DNA from: Bromus sterilis
Lineage: Eukaryota; Streptophyta; Magnoliopsida; Poales; Poaceae
Length of the DNA stretch: 64,000 nucleotides
NCBI GenBank assembly: GCA_950022295.1
Contig: OX465600.1
Coordinates: 206,365,782-206,429,781, forward strand
Reading direction: 5' to 3'
Every line of letters starts with the position of its first letter. Within the stretch, counting starts at the first letter, position 1. Positions 42,495 to 53,991 of the stretch are shown piece by piece. The translations under genes were made by a program, and so were the position numbers. Under the pieces are notes generated by a model. The model was not told the origin of the DNA. It did no database searches and saw nothing but the letters and a program-made list of their open reading frames with translations.

Positions 42495-43015
42495 CCCCGT
42501 CGCTCCCCTCTCCTCACTCCACTCCACTAGCGCCCAGCGCCCAGCGCCCTCACCACACCCCACACCCCACTCGCCCGAGAAGAAAGAGAAGAGGAGAAGC
42601 CGGGAGAAGGAAGAAGAAGAGGAGGACCAGAGGAGAAAGAAGAAGGAGGGAAGGGACAGGAGGCCGACGCGCCTCTGCCTCGCACCGCCGTCGACGCTGG
42701 CGAGCACCGGAGCCCCACCTAGCCGAGCTCAAGCCGTCGTTCCGCCTGACCCGACCTGCTCCACGTCCACGCCTACGCTGCCATTCTCGACGTTGAAGGA
42801 CGCCCCCGAGAATATAAATGGAACCCCGCCGGCTAGCCACACCAGCAGCACCGCCGACGATCCTGGAGAAGCCGCCCGTCGTCCGCCCATCATCTACCCG
42901 TCCGCCCCGTTTGCCCACGTCAAGAGCCTCCGTTTTCTGGGAAAACGGAACCCAAGCGAGCCCCTCTACCTCCGCCTCCCACTCCCACTGCCCGCCTCCT
43001 GCCAGAGCCACGCCG
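42495..43015 (+). other. TE3 LTR leader, possible first exon
   Basis: One frame is open across the whole leader. It holds a Lys/Arg/Glu-rich stretch (EKEEEEEDQRRKKKEGRD) and then Pro/Ser-rich sequence. At the donor at 43015 this frame is in phase 1, the phase exon A needs. It has no ATG. A second frame has ATG at 42818 but reaches the donor in phase 0. Confidence 0.3.
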
Positions 43016-43841
43016 GTAATCTCCCCTACCCCTGGCCGCCATGGCCAATGCCCAGGCCGACCTAGCCAATCCCGTTGTAGAAGACGGTTCCCAGCCATCA
43101 GATCAAAGACGATCCGACGACCAGGGAAGGCCCGTACCTCTTCGTCCATTAAAAAAATAGCAGCGCGCCGTGAGCACAGGCTCGACCCACTAGAGAAAAC
43201 GCCCCCGGGCGATGGGGTTAACCCTGGGCCGGCCTGCTGCTGCCTTTTTCTTTTTATTAAAGCGTCAGAATATGAATAATTTTAGAAAATTGAATGTATG
43301 TCAGAAAAATGTGAAAAACATTGTGTGATGTCTCTAGAATTAAGCTTTATTTTTCTGCATGATTAGAATTTTGGTTTGCTAAAATAAAATTGTGACCATT
43401 TATTATTAATTTGATTGCTTATTTAGTTTCTGTAAAATTTATGCTAGTGATATTAATTTGTTAGCATGATATTAAAATCACCTCTGGTCAGTAAGAAATT
43501 CTTACAAATTTAGTTAATGAAAATAAAATAATTTAAAAAGGAGTTAGTGATTAACTTGGGTGAAAAACATTGCTTTTAGTTAAAGTTTATTTTATTTAAT
43601 CTTGATGTTAATAAATTCACCAAAATTATCCTAATGCCTTATTATAGATTTTTAACTTGATAAGGTGATTATAAGACTTAAATCTTAATGAAAACAACAA
43701 CCCTGAGAATTTTTTTGTCCTTTGTTGCTTGTGAATTGCTTTGTAAAGATTGAGTGATGTGTGTATTGCTAGCTATAGCCTTATTGTGATGGTGAAATGC
43801 TTTTCTTCCGCAACGTGTAGACAAGATGATTGACGCTGCAG

Positions 43842-43898
43842 GTGAAGACTCCTTCCAAACCGTCGAAGAAGCCGATCCAGGGTACATCGCCGAGGAAG
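43842..43898 (+). other. Putative LTR exon A (TE3 5' LTR)
   Basis: The 57 nt lie between GACGCTGCAG and AG/GCAAGT. It reads EDSFQTVEEADPGYIAEE in phase 1-1. Confidence 0.45.
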
Positions 43899-44888
43899 GC
43901 AAGTCACCATCAAAACTCAAACTCCGCATTACCCTTTTTACTTTTTTGTATCACCTATATTGTATCATGCTAGTATTATATTCATATGGTTTGGGATTGT
44001 ATTAGTTATATCAGGAAGACCCCACACATCCCATAAGCCTACCTATTTGGTAGAACAAAATAGAACCCTGCTGATCCCGACATTCTGTCGAGACCATCAT
44101 TTAGCTCTAGTAATTAGCATTACATAATAATCATGGAAATTAATACTTCACTCTATTTGGTACGGCATACACCTAAGAAGAGGGACTCTCTATAAGTGCC
44201 GTCAAAAACCTAACCTTACAGTACAACCACTATACTCTAGTATGGGCCAGGGCTAGTTGGAAGCTTGCGTATCTTAGTACAGGGATCTTCTAACTACATA
44301 ATACATGGAAGCCTGTAAGCCTACCGATGAGTCGGAGGTGAGGTCGCTGCCAAGCCAGCAGTGGCACGGAACTTTTCCGCACCTCTACTACGGTAAAGGC
44401 ATGTGTCCAAGAGGAGCATGACCTTGCACGCGGACAGTTCAGGATGTGGGCATCGGGTAGATAACCTATACTAGGGTAGGCAAGGGGAATACTATGGTCG
44501 ATTTTCCAAGACCCTCATACTTAGGTATGACGATCCATGGGGACAAACGGTGGATGTATCGAATGTGGTGGGTAAAGTGTACAACCTCTGCAGAGTTAAA
44601 ACTATTCGAGTAGCCGGAGTCCACGGTCATGGAAAGCTAGTGAGGCTACACTTTGTGGGGAATAGATGAGAAAGCCCACTGAGTTTATTGTTCGCGATGA
44701 TGATGTTGATATTGTTGAAAAAGGGTTGGACTTGACTTATCCAAATTCATTGTGGGAAATAAAACTTGCCAAGTTTAAAACTTTGCCAACTTAATAATAA
44801 TTTGGAGTAGATAGGAAATCCCTATAAGAAACTCCACCATATAGCCATCCTATTATTTTCGTATACAAAACTTTGTTTCTTTCTTTAG

Positions 44889-44995
44889 GTGGTTTGCGAG
44901 TACTTTTTATGTACTCACGGCTTTGTCCTTGGTTATTCAATCCGCCACGCTTGGAGGAGCAGGTATTTGACGATGATGCTACCGACGATTACTAG
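44889..44995 (+). other. Putative LTR exon B (TE3 5' LTR)
   Basis: It follows TTTCTTTCTTTAG. Entered in phase 1 it is open for 107 nt, ends LEEQVFDDDATDDY and TAG (44993-44995), and so again has an acidic tail. Confidence 0.45.
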
Positions 44996-45244
44996 GACGT
45001 GCTATGCTCTGGACTACCCTGTGGATTGTGCCGCTGCTATCTATCATGCTTTTTCTTATTCCGCTTCCATTTGAGCCCGATGAGGCAATGCAAGACTATG
45101 TTATTTGTAAGACTTGTATTCGGTATTGTATGAACATTGAGACTATGATATCCATGTCGAGTTGTGTGTCATGCGACACTGATCATGGAAGCATGATAGT
45201 ATACACAACTGGCCGCTTCGGATATATAATCCGGGGTGCTCATA

Positions 45245-45604
45245 GACTTGGTATCAGAGCCTCTGTTCAGACCGTAGAAACCTAGTTAGGATGGACGTTA
45301 GTTAGAAATATTTTTGATAAAAAAATCTCTTATACCTCTTACCCTATTCAAAATGTTTTAAGTCAAGCGAGACCGAATATTAAGAGGGAATGGTGTCCCA
45401 AAACAGATGAGAACTAGTGGAAGATTTTGGTTTAGTCTCCCTTATCCGAATACTTGGTCTTATGCTTGTTTTTTCATGTTTAGTCTTAAGTTAGAGTGAC
45501 CCTACCCCCCCACTTAGGATGAAACTAACCTGTGCAACCTTACCTTGCGAAACAACCTCAGGATGTGGGGAAGAAACCGCGCCAACTGAAGTGGATCCGG
45601 TGAT
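45245..45604 (+). promoter_or_regulatory. TE3 primer site and leader
   Basis: TGGTATCAGAGC at 45249-45260 is the initiator-Met-tRNA primer site. The leader that follows has no clear ORF. Confidence 0.85.
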
Positions 45605-48180
45605 GTGCCACAACCCAATCCGAACACGGCACAACTTTTGCGACTGCTGATGGAGGAGCGCCAGGCCGCTCGTGACGAGCGTCAGGCGAACGTGGCTGCA
45701 CTCCAGCATCTAGTCCATGCCGCCACCAATGCCATCAAGGAGACGGAGGAGCTGGTGGGAATGAGGAGCCCAGGTCTCGGCTCCGAGATTTCCAGAACAC
45801 CAACCCGCCCGTGTTCTCGCAAACGAAGGAGCCTTTGGATGCTGAGGATTGGCTCCGCACCATGGAGAACAATCTCGTCGTCGCCTCTGTTGGCAACAAC
45901 GAGAAGTTCATGTATGCCACCCACTAGCTCACCGGCACTGCAAGGAGCTGGTGGGAAGGAGTGTGTGCCCGTCTTCCTGAAGGGCAAGTACTCACTTGGG
46001 ATGAGTTCTCCGAGAAGTTCAAGAAGGCGCACATCCCTACTGCACTGATGAGGAGGATGAAGGACGAGATCCGCCACCTCAAGCAAGGGGGCATGACTGT
46101 GGTTGGATATCTTGACCGCTTCACTCAGTTGTTGAGGTATGCCCCGGAGGAGGTGGACACCGAGAAGATGCGTAAGGATCGTTTCCTGGATGGACTGCAC
46201 GATGAGCTGCAGGTTGTCCTGGTGGCCATGCAGTTCCCCGATCTTGAGTCTCTTGCCGATGCTGATATCATGGAGGGCAAGCTCAAGATGGCTTCTGAGA
46301 ACCGGAAGTGCCGCATGATGCAGCAGGGAGGATCCAGCAACCCCCGACTGCGTCCGACGCAACCGCGCCAAGGCCAGCACCCCAGCCTCAGAGGATCCCT
46401 TACCCAACGCCACGCCCCAGTGCTCCTGCTCGCCTTGTTGGAGTTCCGCATCCAGCAGACGGAGTTCCTCGCAACCCTGGAGTGATCTGTTTCGGATGTG
46501 GTCAGAAGGGCCACTATTCGACAGAGTGTCCCAACAATAAGAATACTGCTCCACGCCCCAATGCTCCAGCACCAGCCAGAAGGAACCCCTGCCGCAACAA
46601 TGCCCAACGCGGTGCACCCCATGCCGCCAAGGGACGTCTGCATCACGTGCAACCTGAGGAAGCTGAGGAGGCAGGAGACGTCATCTTGGGTACGTTCTCA
46701 GTTAATTCGGTACCTTCTCAAGTTTTTTTTGATTCGGGTGCATCACACTCGTTTGTTACAGAGTCATTTGTAAATAGAAGTGGGATGAAGGAAGATCTCT
46801 TGACACGGGTCATGAGCGTGCAAATTCCCAGATCTAGGGTAACAACACACCGCACCTGTCTTGATGTACCCATAGTGATCTACGGAGTCACGTTTCCGGC
46901 CACATTGATTGTGCCGGGAACAAAAGGGATAGAGGTGATACTTGGCATTAACTGGTTGTCCAGGTATCGAGGTCGAATAGATTGCACAGAGAGGACAGTC
47001 AACCTCACGAGTGCCGATGGAGTTCAGATAGAGTACACCGACAACGAAGACACTGCCCGAGCCTTCTGTCATCAGAGTATCTCGGTGCCATCCATTGAGG
47101 AGGTGAATGTGGTATGTGAATTCCCGGATGTCTTTCCGGAAGAGTTACCCGGTATGCCGTCTGATCGGGATATCGAGTTCATAATTGAGTTAGTGCCCGG
47201 CACAACCCCAATTGCCCAGAGACCCTACCGGATGAATGCCGAAGAGCAAGTAGAGTTGAAGAAACAACTGAATGACATGCTCCAGAAGGGACTGATTCAA
47301 CCCAGTGCTTCACCCTGGGGTTCGCCAGTTCTCTTTGTGGACAAGAGAGACGACACCATACGCATGTGTGTGGACTACCGCAAGCTGAATGAGGTGACCA
47401 CCAAGAACAAGTATCCGCTCCCTAAGATCAAGGATCTTTTCGACCAGTTAAACGGACGCCGAGTCTTCTCCAAGATCGATCTGAGGACCGAATATCACCA
47501 CCTGAAGGTCCGTGAGTCAGACATCCCCAAGACAGCCTTCACAACCCGCTATGGTTTGTTCGAGTACACTGTGATGATGTCCTTCGGACTTACCAATGCC
47601 CCAGCCTATTTCATGAATCTCATGAACAAGATCTTCATGAAGTACCTCGACAAGTTTGTGGTGGTATTCATTGATGATATCTTGATATACTCCAAGACTG
47701 AAGAAGAGCATGTCGAGCATCTGCGCTTAGTCCTCGAGACTTTGCAAGAGCACCAGCTGTACGCCAAGTTCAACAAGTGTGAATTCTGGCTCAAGGAAGT
47801 CGGATTTTTGGGACATGTATTGTTAGAAGGAGGAATATCCATCGACCCAGCCAAGATTTATTCCATCATGGACTGGACCGCCCCGACCACGCAGACCGAA
47901 GTTAGAGGATTCCTTGGACTAGCAAGATACAATCGCAAGTTCGTGGAAGGTTTTCCAGCATTGCCGGTCCCATGACCGAACTGCTGAAGAAGGATCAGAA
48001 GTTTGTGTGGACAGAGAAGTGTGAATCCAGTTTCCAAGAGTTGAAGATGAGATTGGTATCTGCCCCAGTGTTGACGATGCCTGACCTGACCAAGAGCTTT
48101 GATGTGTACTGCGACGCATCGAAGATTGGTTTGGGTTGTGTCCTGATGCAATTGGGCAAGGTGATCGAGTACTCTGGTCA
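45605..48180 (+). pseudogene. gag-pol: TE3 gag-pol remnant, truncated in RNase H
   Basis: Gag begins about 45605 (PQPNPNTAQLLRLLMEE; the start codon is degraded to GTG). A frameshift lies near 45780, a TAG near 45927 and another shift near 46340. The longest open stretch (46308-47975) carries the CCHC knuckle CFGCGQKGHYSTEC from residue 61, protease FFDSGASHSF with the catalytic DSG at 142, and RT with FIDD at 454-457. One T is missing near 47952, shifting into RNase H (FDVYCDASKIGLG). Coding stops at ACTCTGGTCA, where the sequence jumps into the middle of the 3' LTR. The rest of RNase H and all of integrase are gone. Confidence 0.92.
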
Positions 48181-48529
48181 ATAAGAAATTGTTATGAATT
48201 TAGTTAATGAAAATAAAATAATTTAAAAAGGAGTTAGTGATTAATTTGGGTGAAAAACATTGCTTTTAGTTAAAGTTTGTTTTATTTAATCTTGATGTTA
48301 ATAAATTCACCAAAATTATCCTAATACCTTGTTATGGATTTTAACTTGATAAGGTGATTATAAGATTTAAATCCTAATGAAAAGAAAACCCTGAGAATTG
48401 TTTTGTCCTTTGTTGCTTATGAATTTTCTTGTAAAGATTGAGTGATGTGTGTATTTCTAGCTATTGCCTTATTGCGATGGTGAAATTCTTTTCTTCCGCA
48501 ACGTGTCGACGAGACGATTGATGCTGCAG

Positions 48530-48586
48530 GTGAAGACTCCTTCCAAGCCGTCGAAGACGCCGATCCAGGGTACATCGCCGAGGAAG
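48530..48586 (+). other. Putative LTR exon A (TE3 3' LTR)
   Basis: It is 57 nt long and reads EDSFQAVEDADPGYIAEE, with two conservative changes from the 5' copy. The donor is AG/GCAAGC. Confidence 0.45.
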
Positions 48587-49396
48587 GCAAGCCACCGTCA
48601 AAACTCAAACTCCGCATTACCCTTTTTACTTTTTTTAATCACCTATAGTATCATGCTAGTATTATATTCATATGGTTTGGGATTGTATAAGTTATATCAG
48701 GAAGACCCCACACACCCCATAAGCCTACCTATTTGGGTGAACAATATAGAACCCCGGTGATCCCGACGTTCTGTCGAGACCATCATTTAGCTCTAGTAAT
48801 TAGCATTACATAATAATCACGTAAAGTCATACTTCACTCTATATGGTACAACATACACCTAAGAAGATGGTATGGCCGGGATTGTGGAACATCGTCAGAC
48901 ATGGACGAAGTCTGGAGGGACTCTCTATAAGTGCCGCCAGAACCTAGCCTTACATTACAACCAATATACTCTGGTATGGGACATGGCTACTTGGAAGCTT
49001 GCGTATCTTAGTACGGGGATCTTCTAACTACATAATACATAGAAGCCTGTAAGCCTACCGATGCGTCGGAGGTGAGGTCGCTGCCGAGGCAGCGGTGGCA
49101 CGGAACTTTGCCGCACCTCTACTACAGTGAAGGCATGTGTCCAAGAGGAGCATGACCTTGCACGCGGACAGTTCAGGATGTGGGCATCAGGTAGATCACC
49201 TGTACTAGGGTAGGCAAGGGGAAGACTATGGTCGATTATCCGAGACCCGCATACCGAGGTATGACGATCCGTGGGGACACACGACGGATGTATCGAATGT
49301 GGTCGGTAAAGTGTACAACGTCTGCAGAGTGAAAACTATTCGAGCAGCCGGAGTCCACGGTCATGGACAGCTAGTTAGGCTACACTTTGTGGGGGA

Positions 49397-49401
49397 ATAG
49401 A
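49397..49401. repeat. Target-site duplication of TE6 (left)
   Basis: ATAGA is repeated at 63593-63597. The uninterrupted TE3 5' LTR has GGGGAATAGATGAG at this place. Confidence 0.92.
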
Positions 49402-49748
49402 TGTAATGCCCCCGATGCGATGCTAACTCAAGTTAGTCGCTTTCGCGTCCCACTCGAGTTAGTAGCGCATAAAGAGCCACCGACTCACGACACTCGCACT
49501 CGTGTCACTGCCGGATTCTCAACAACAAGTATAAAAACAAGAACTTCAACTAAGACATAAATATAATGTCCAAGGCATACATCGCCATTGGATAATTATT
49601 ACACCATCTCAGAGGTCCGTGGACCCAACTGTACATCATGCGACAAGCGGAAGACAATCACGACCGAGTACGGTCAAAAGCCAAATTTCCCTAGAGAGGG
49701 CTGCACATAAAAGTCCACCCACGGATCATCGAAGCCCAACTGTAGAAT

Positions 49749-49834
49749 CTACTGGACAAGATCGAACTCATCGTCATCCTCCGGGGGCACCTCCACTAAG
49801 TATCGTCCAGAGCTCGGGTCAAGGAAGTACTCCA
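49749..49834 (-). other. Putative LTR exon B (TE6 3' LTR)
   Basis: The 86 nt read EYFLDPSSGRYLVEVPPEDD and on to LVQ and TAG. Differences from TE1 are mostly conservative (Asp to Glu, Tyr to Phe). Confidence 0.45.
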
Positions 49835-51039
49835 CTGCAGCGGCCGATCAGGAAAAACAATAAAAAGCACAAAAGTAGAACGGGGTGAGATTATATCATT
49901 ACAGGATAACTGACTTCCTACGGTAAGACAGTAAAGGTAAGGCTGCAGCCGCACTAGCATTTATGGTGGCTATCGTTCTATTAGAGTAGAGGTAAGATCC
50001 AAGAATAGCACGTGACATCGCGTCATAAGTCTGCTATCCACCTACTTACGTCAATCATAACACAACCTGGATCTTCTCTCGGTCCCCCTGGACGAAGAAA
50101 AGCAACCAAGGCACTCACACGGTAGGCAAGTTTTTAATTTAAGATTCAGATTGATGTTATCTATGAACAAGGAGTAGGTCTAAAGTCGTCCATAACCGCA
50201 GACACGGCTTTTCGAAAAGATTTAATCCTGCAGGGGTGTACCAACTTCCCATCATAGGCTTCGCATGTACGCCCGGTTTTCACTTGGCTAAGTAAGCGCC
50301 TGAAACTCCGGAACGTCAGAGTCCCTCTAACTAACAACGCACAAATCCGGGTGGCCCCCGGGGAGTCGACATCCAATCCAAAAGCCGGCCAAGCTCTCGG
50401 ACCGGCCTCTTCCGGATGGCCAAGGTCGGGTTTAGTCTCACCTATATAACAGGGGACTTCCCTAGCTCACCAGTGTGGACCAACTAGAGGAACTATGTCT
50501 CCGTTGGTCCGGGTTGTTTCGAAAACAGCTGGGGTACCAACCAAGCACACACACGTTTGAAAATAGTAAATCAGCTCGGGCCACCACTAGAACTGTATGA
50601 AGCTAGGTAGGTAAGACAAGGGGACCCCATAGAATCCCACACACGATTAGGCACGCTCGTCAAGAAACCCAATACCCGGAGCTCGGGACCTAGGTGACTC
50701 AAATGGAACAAAACACCTGGCGGGAACAGCCTGGTCTCCCATCTTTCGTCAAGTATAAAATTTAACATCATAATAATAAATATCAACCAAATTATTTATA
50801 TAACATGATATCCCAAACCAAAGCAATAGGGTAAGCAGCAAGTTTTCCTTCTCATACTAAGCAATGGCTGAGCAGCGGTAACTTAGCAATACAAAGTTTT
50901 GCTGGGATGTGGGGATCATGGATGTTTGGGTTTTTGAAGTTGGCATACTCAAAGTGGATAGGATCAAACAACCGTTCTAGGCTACAGCTAAGAAGGTAGG
51001 AAGAAAGGTATCAAGTAATGGTATGAATCTTCCCCTTGC

Positions 51040-51129
51040 CTGGGTAATCGGTCATCGAAGCAGACGCAGCAGGGTCCTCGGGCTCGGTGTCGGAAACCTC
51101 CACGTAAGTCTCCTCGGCGGTCTCAGGTG
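51040..51129 (-). other. Putative LTR exon A (TE6 3' LTR)
   Basis: The 90 nt read PETAEETYVEVSDTEPED, identical to TE1 in this stretch, with donor CCCAG/GCAAGG. Confidence 0.45.
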
Positions 51130-52294
51130 CTAACATAAGATACCGGCAAGAAAAGGCACACAAGTAAGTAACGGGTACAATGCACAGGCAAGGATGATAT
51201 GAGCAAGTTTAATTTGACATGCTGTGACCCTATCTAGACATTTTAAATGAAGGTGGTGATGACACGTCAACAACTTCACATGCAACTTATTTACGTGAAG
51301 ATGGCTTTGGTCTTAGCCTTATTGTAGGTGTAAGTAGCAAGTTAACATGGCATGATCAACAAAGCATAACATAATTAAAACAACGTGAAAAGTAATCATC
51401 GATTCCGGAGACGGAGTAGTGTCGGTGAATTTGACACAAGGAAGGTGCAACAAAAGTTGGAACCAGCCACATGCATATGACAATAAGTTAGGGGCTGACT
51501 TTGAAGAAAGATGATAGAAGATGACATGAAACAAACTTGAAAAGGACTGATGATCATCATTTCAAAATGCACTGAAGTTGAAATGATGCAAGAAGAAAGA
51601 CATATGATTCTGGATCAGGTGGTCACACCTTGTTCCCACGAGTTGCACAACACTTCATGAGGACATCACCATTGCAATCCTTGAAGAAAACTACCCCAAA
51701 CCCATATAGAACATGGCACCATCTGAATTTGCAAACACAGTTGGAATTTCAACTGGAGTCTAGGGGGTTGGGTGCAAATTTGCACAACATGCATTTCAAA
51801 AAAAGTTCACATGGCTAAACCATTATCAGCATGCAACTCCTGGTGAAAAACTACCCAAGATTCATATATGGCATGGGCAATTTTGAACTTGGGCAAACTA
51901 GACAAAAATCAAAGAAAAGATAAAGGGGTTTATTTGCAAAATTGCCACACTCCAAATTTCAGAGGGGCAACATGCAAATCGGACCTCACCATGATGGTCA
52001 GTAGATCGAGCTACCCCAAAAACATATATGGGATGCCAAGGTTTGGGGGTGGCAAGTTCAAAAGTCCAGATCCCAATTTGAAATTTGAAATCAAATCAAA
52101 TTTGGAAAAAAAATAAACAGAAAAGAAAAAAAAACAAAAGGAAAAGAAGAGAGAGAAAAAAAAGAAGAGGCTCGGCCTCTCTGGGCTGCCTTCCCCGATG
52201 GGCTGCTGGGCTGACCCAGCAATCTCTGTGGCCCGAGCCACTCTCACGCAGGGATAGAAGAAGGAAAAAAGGGGGAAAGCTTATGCGCTCGGCC

Positions 52295-52350
52295 GGATTC
52301 GAACCCGCGCCCTCCCCTTAGAAGTCCAGCTCGCCTGCCACTGCGCTAGC
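52295..52350 (-). other. tRNA-like A-box/B-box segment (TE6 3' LTR)
   Basis: On the minus strand CTAGCGCAGTGGCAGG is followed by GGTTCGAATCC. Confidence 0.6.
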
Positions 52351-53072
52351 TTCACACTGCTCAACAGATGACAGGCGCGGTACAAGTTATAGCGATGGGA
52401 CGCTCTAACTGAAATCTGAACAACGGCTAACACCTCAACCTGACGGATCTGTTCGCTAAGCAGAAAAAGAGCTGACAAAGCGGGCATCTTGCGTTGGTTG
52501 AGGCATGGTCTCCAGACCTCATCGAAGACATCTGTTCCCTGGACCAAAGCGCTACACAGCCGCTGATGGAAGGACCTCGGGACGAACCTAGACGACTACG
52601 AAGACGCGACTGAAGCCAGAAGAACTCAAGGCCACGCCTTGGTCTGAAGAAACTGAACCAAGGTTCAGGCTTCGGGAGGATCACGAGTGCAGGCAGCGCG
52701 GGCTGTGCACCGGCTACGGGACGGGCAGGGGACCGAGGCGCAGCTCCCCTTGGCGTCGCGGACGCGACCCTGCGCTCGCCTGAGCGGAAGGAGGGGACGA
52801 GGAGGTCGCCGGGGCAGACGTAGCCGAGCGGCGTCGCGGCCCGAGCGTCCCGAAGCTTCAAGGGGTCAACCTGCGGGAACGGGAGGATGAAGACGCGTTG
52901 CAGTGGAAGGGGAACGAACGCGCACTTGCCGGAATCGAACGGGCGTCGAACTCACCGGCGTCGGGCGGAAGTCACGCGGAACAGGGGAGCTCCGGGTTGG
53001 TCATGGCGGCGGCGGAGAGGGAAAAGGAGGGGGAAAAAGGGACCTAGGGTTCCCGGAGGCGCTCTCCACGCA

Positions 53073-53081
53073 CTTATATGG
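53073..53081 (-). promoter_or_regulatory. TATA box of the TE6 3' LTR
   Basis: CATATAAGT on the minus strand precedes a leader whose first ATG (CCGCCGCCATGACC near 53004) opens only ten codons before the donor-like CGCCG/GTGAGTTC. Confidence 0.55.
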
Positions 53082-53954
53082 AGGGGGAGGTCTCGCTGGC
53101 GTCGGGGCTCCACCCGTCGCCGTGGCAGCTCGCTGAGAGAGAGGAGAGGGGAAAAAGGAGGCTGCCCCGCTGGAAAGGAGGAGGAAGAAGGGGGGGGTCG
53201 TACCCCTTCGTCCCGGTGGGCTGAGGAAAAGTGGCCCAGATGGGCCTGGCCTGGCCTGGCTGGAAGAAAAGAGGAAGGAGGCCAAGTCCTTTTCCAGAAC
53301 AGAAAAACAACAAGGAAAAAAATAGGAAAATGATAGAAGGAAAAGGGAGAAAAATATATAAAAAATATATATTTGAAAACCTTGAGGCACACTTGATCAC
53401 CCAAAAATGGGTTGGGCAATTTTGAATGCAAGGAAAAATTGCCACTGCAAAACAGTACCTTTTACTATTCAAAATTAAATAGAAAATGTGCTTATGGAAG
53501 TTTGGGGGGGGGGAAACACAAGGTGCAAAATTCCATGAACTTGATAATCTTGAACCTTGAATTATTCCTTAATTTCCAAAAGTGGTTTGGGTATTTTTGA
53601 CAACAACAAAATTGTGAGCTCGTTTTTTTAATTCAAAAGCACTTTGAACTAGAGCCCCTGTTTTTGATGATGGCAAAAATACTTTGAGGATTTTAAAACC
53701 CTTGGCATAACAAGAGAAATGGCTAGGCCAAGTTTGGGGTCAAAGAGAGCAAGCACCCAACAAAGAAAAATCCTCCAACACCCTTCTTGAGCCACTTTGG
53801 ATGCAAAAACAAACAACCCAAATGGGCTCCAATCCCAATGCAAATTTAAATCACCACATGATATTATAAAGTTTAGCATCATGCCAAGTTACATAGTCAA
53901 CAGACAAAGTACAATCTCATGGTGTTTTCAATTTATTGCACATGGGCTGTTACA

Positions 53955-53991
53955 ACACTCCCCCACCAACACAGGATCTCGTCCCGAGATC
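53955..53991 (-). promoter_or_regulatory. TE6 polypurine tract and pol-end hairpin
   Basis: GTTGGTGGGGGAGTGT abuts the 3' LTR. GATCTCG-GGA-CGAGATC (53991-53975) is a perfect stem that shares its first base with the pol stop codon. Confidence 0.75.

Larger units (their letters stand above)
42490..45244 (+). repeat. TE3 5' LTR, second segment
   Basis: It continues the LTR that starts at 10808. It has a purine/C-rich leader (42495-43015) ending at a donor-like CGCCG/GTAATC, an AT-rich stretch, exon A, the shared TTCGAGTAGCCGG block near 44600 and exon B. It ends GGGGTGCTCATA before the primer site, where CACA-type ends are expected. About 47 bp near 44178 are missing compared with the 3' copy (near 48870-48917). 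Confidence 0.85.
48172..49401 (+). repeat. TE3 3' LTR remnant, first part
   Basis: It aligns with 43482-44670 of the 5' LTR, starting at the shared CTCTGGTCA. The first roughly 2.1 kb of this LTR (U3, TATA and leader) are deleted together with the pol end. TE6 interrupts it after ATAGA. Confidence 0.9.
49402..53954 (-). repeat. TE6 3' LTR (4553 bp)
   Basis: On the minus strand it runs from TGTAACAGCCC to GGGGGCATTACA. Its features match the TE1 LTR, with three CATATATG/TACCCC-type subrepeat units near 51650-52035 and A-rich and G-rich runs near 52110 and 53500. Confidence 0.95.

Noticed and set aside
42331..43065. A single 244-codon gene across 42331-43065
   Set aside because: The ORF crosses the TE4/TE3 boundary at 42489, so its start belongs to TE4 LTR sequence read antisense and its body to the TE3 leader.
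45682..46617. A 311-codon minus-strand ORF antisense to the TE3 gag
   Set aside because: It mirrors the gag frame, has no domain, and is explained by codon bias of the sense strand. The similar antisense ORF at 25736-26317 is rejected for the same reason.
52427..52861. A 144-codon ORF in the TE6 3' LTR
   Set aside because: The start is TTG, not ATG, and composition is Arg/Pro-rich like the leader. It may overlap a real exon, but there is not enough support to call it.
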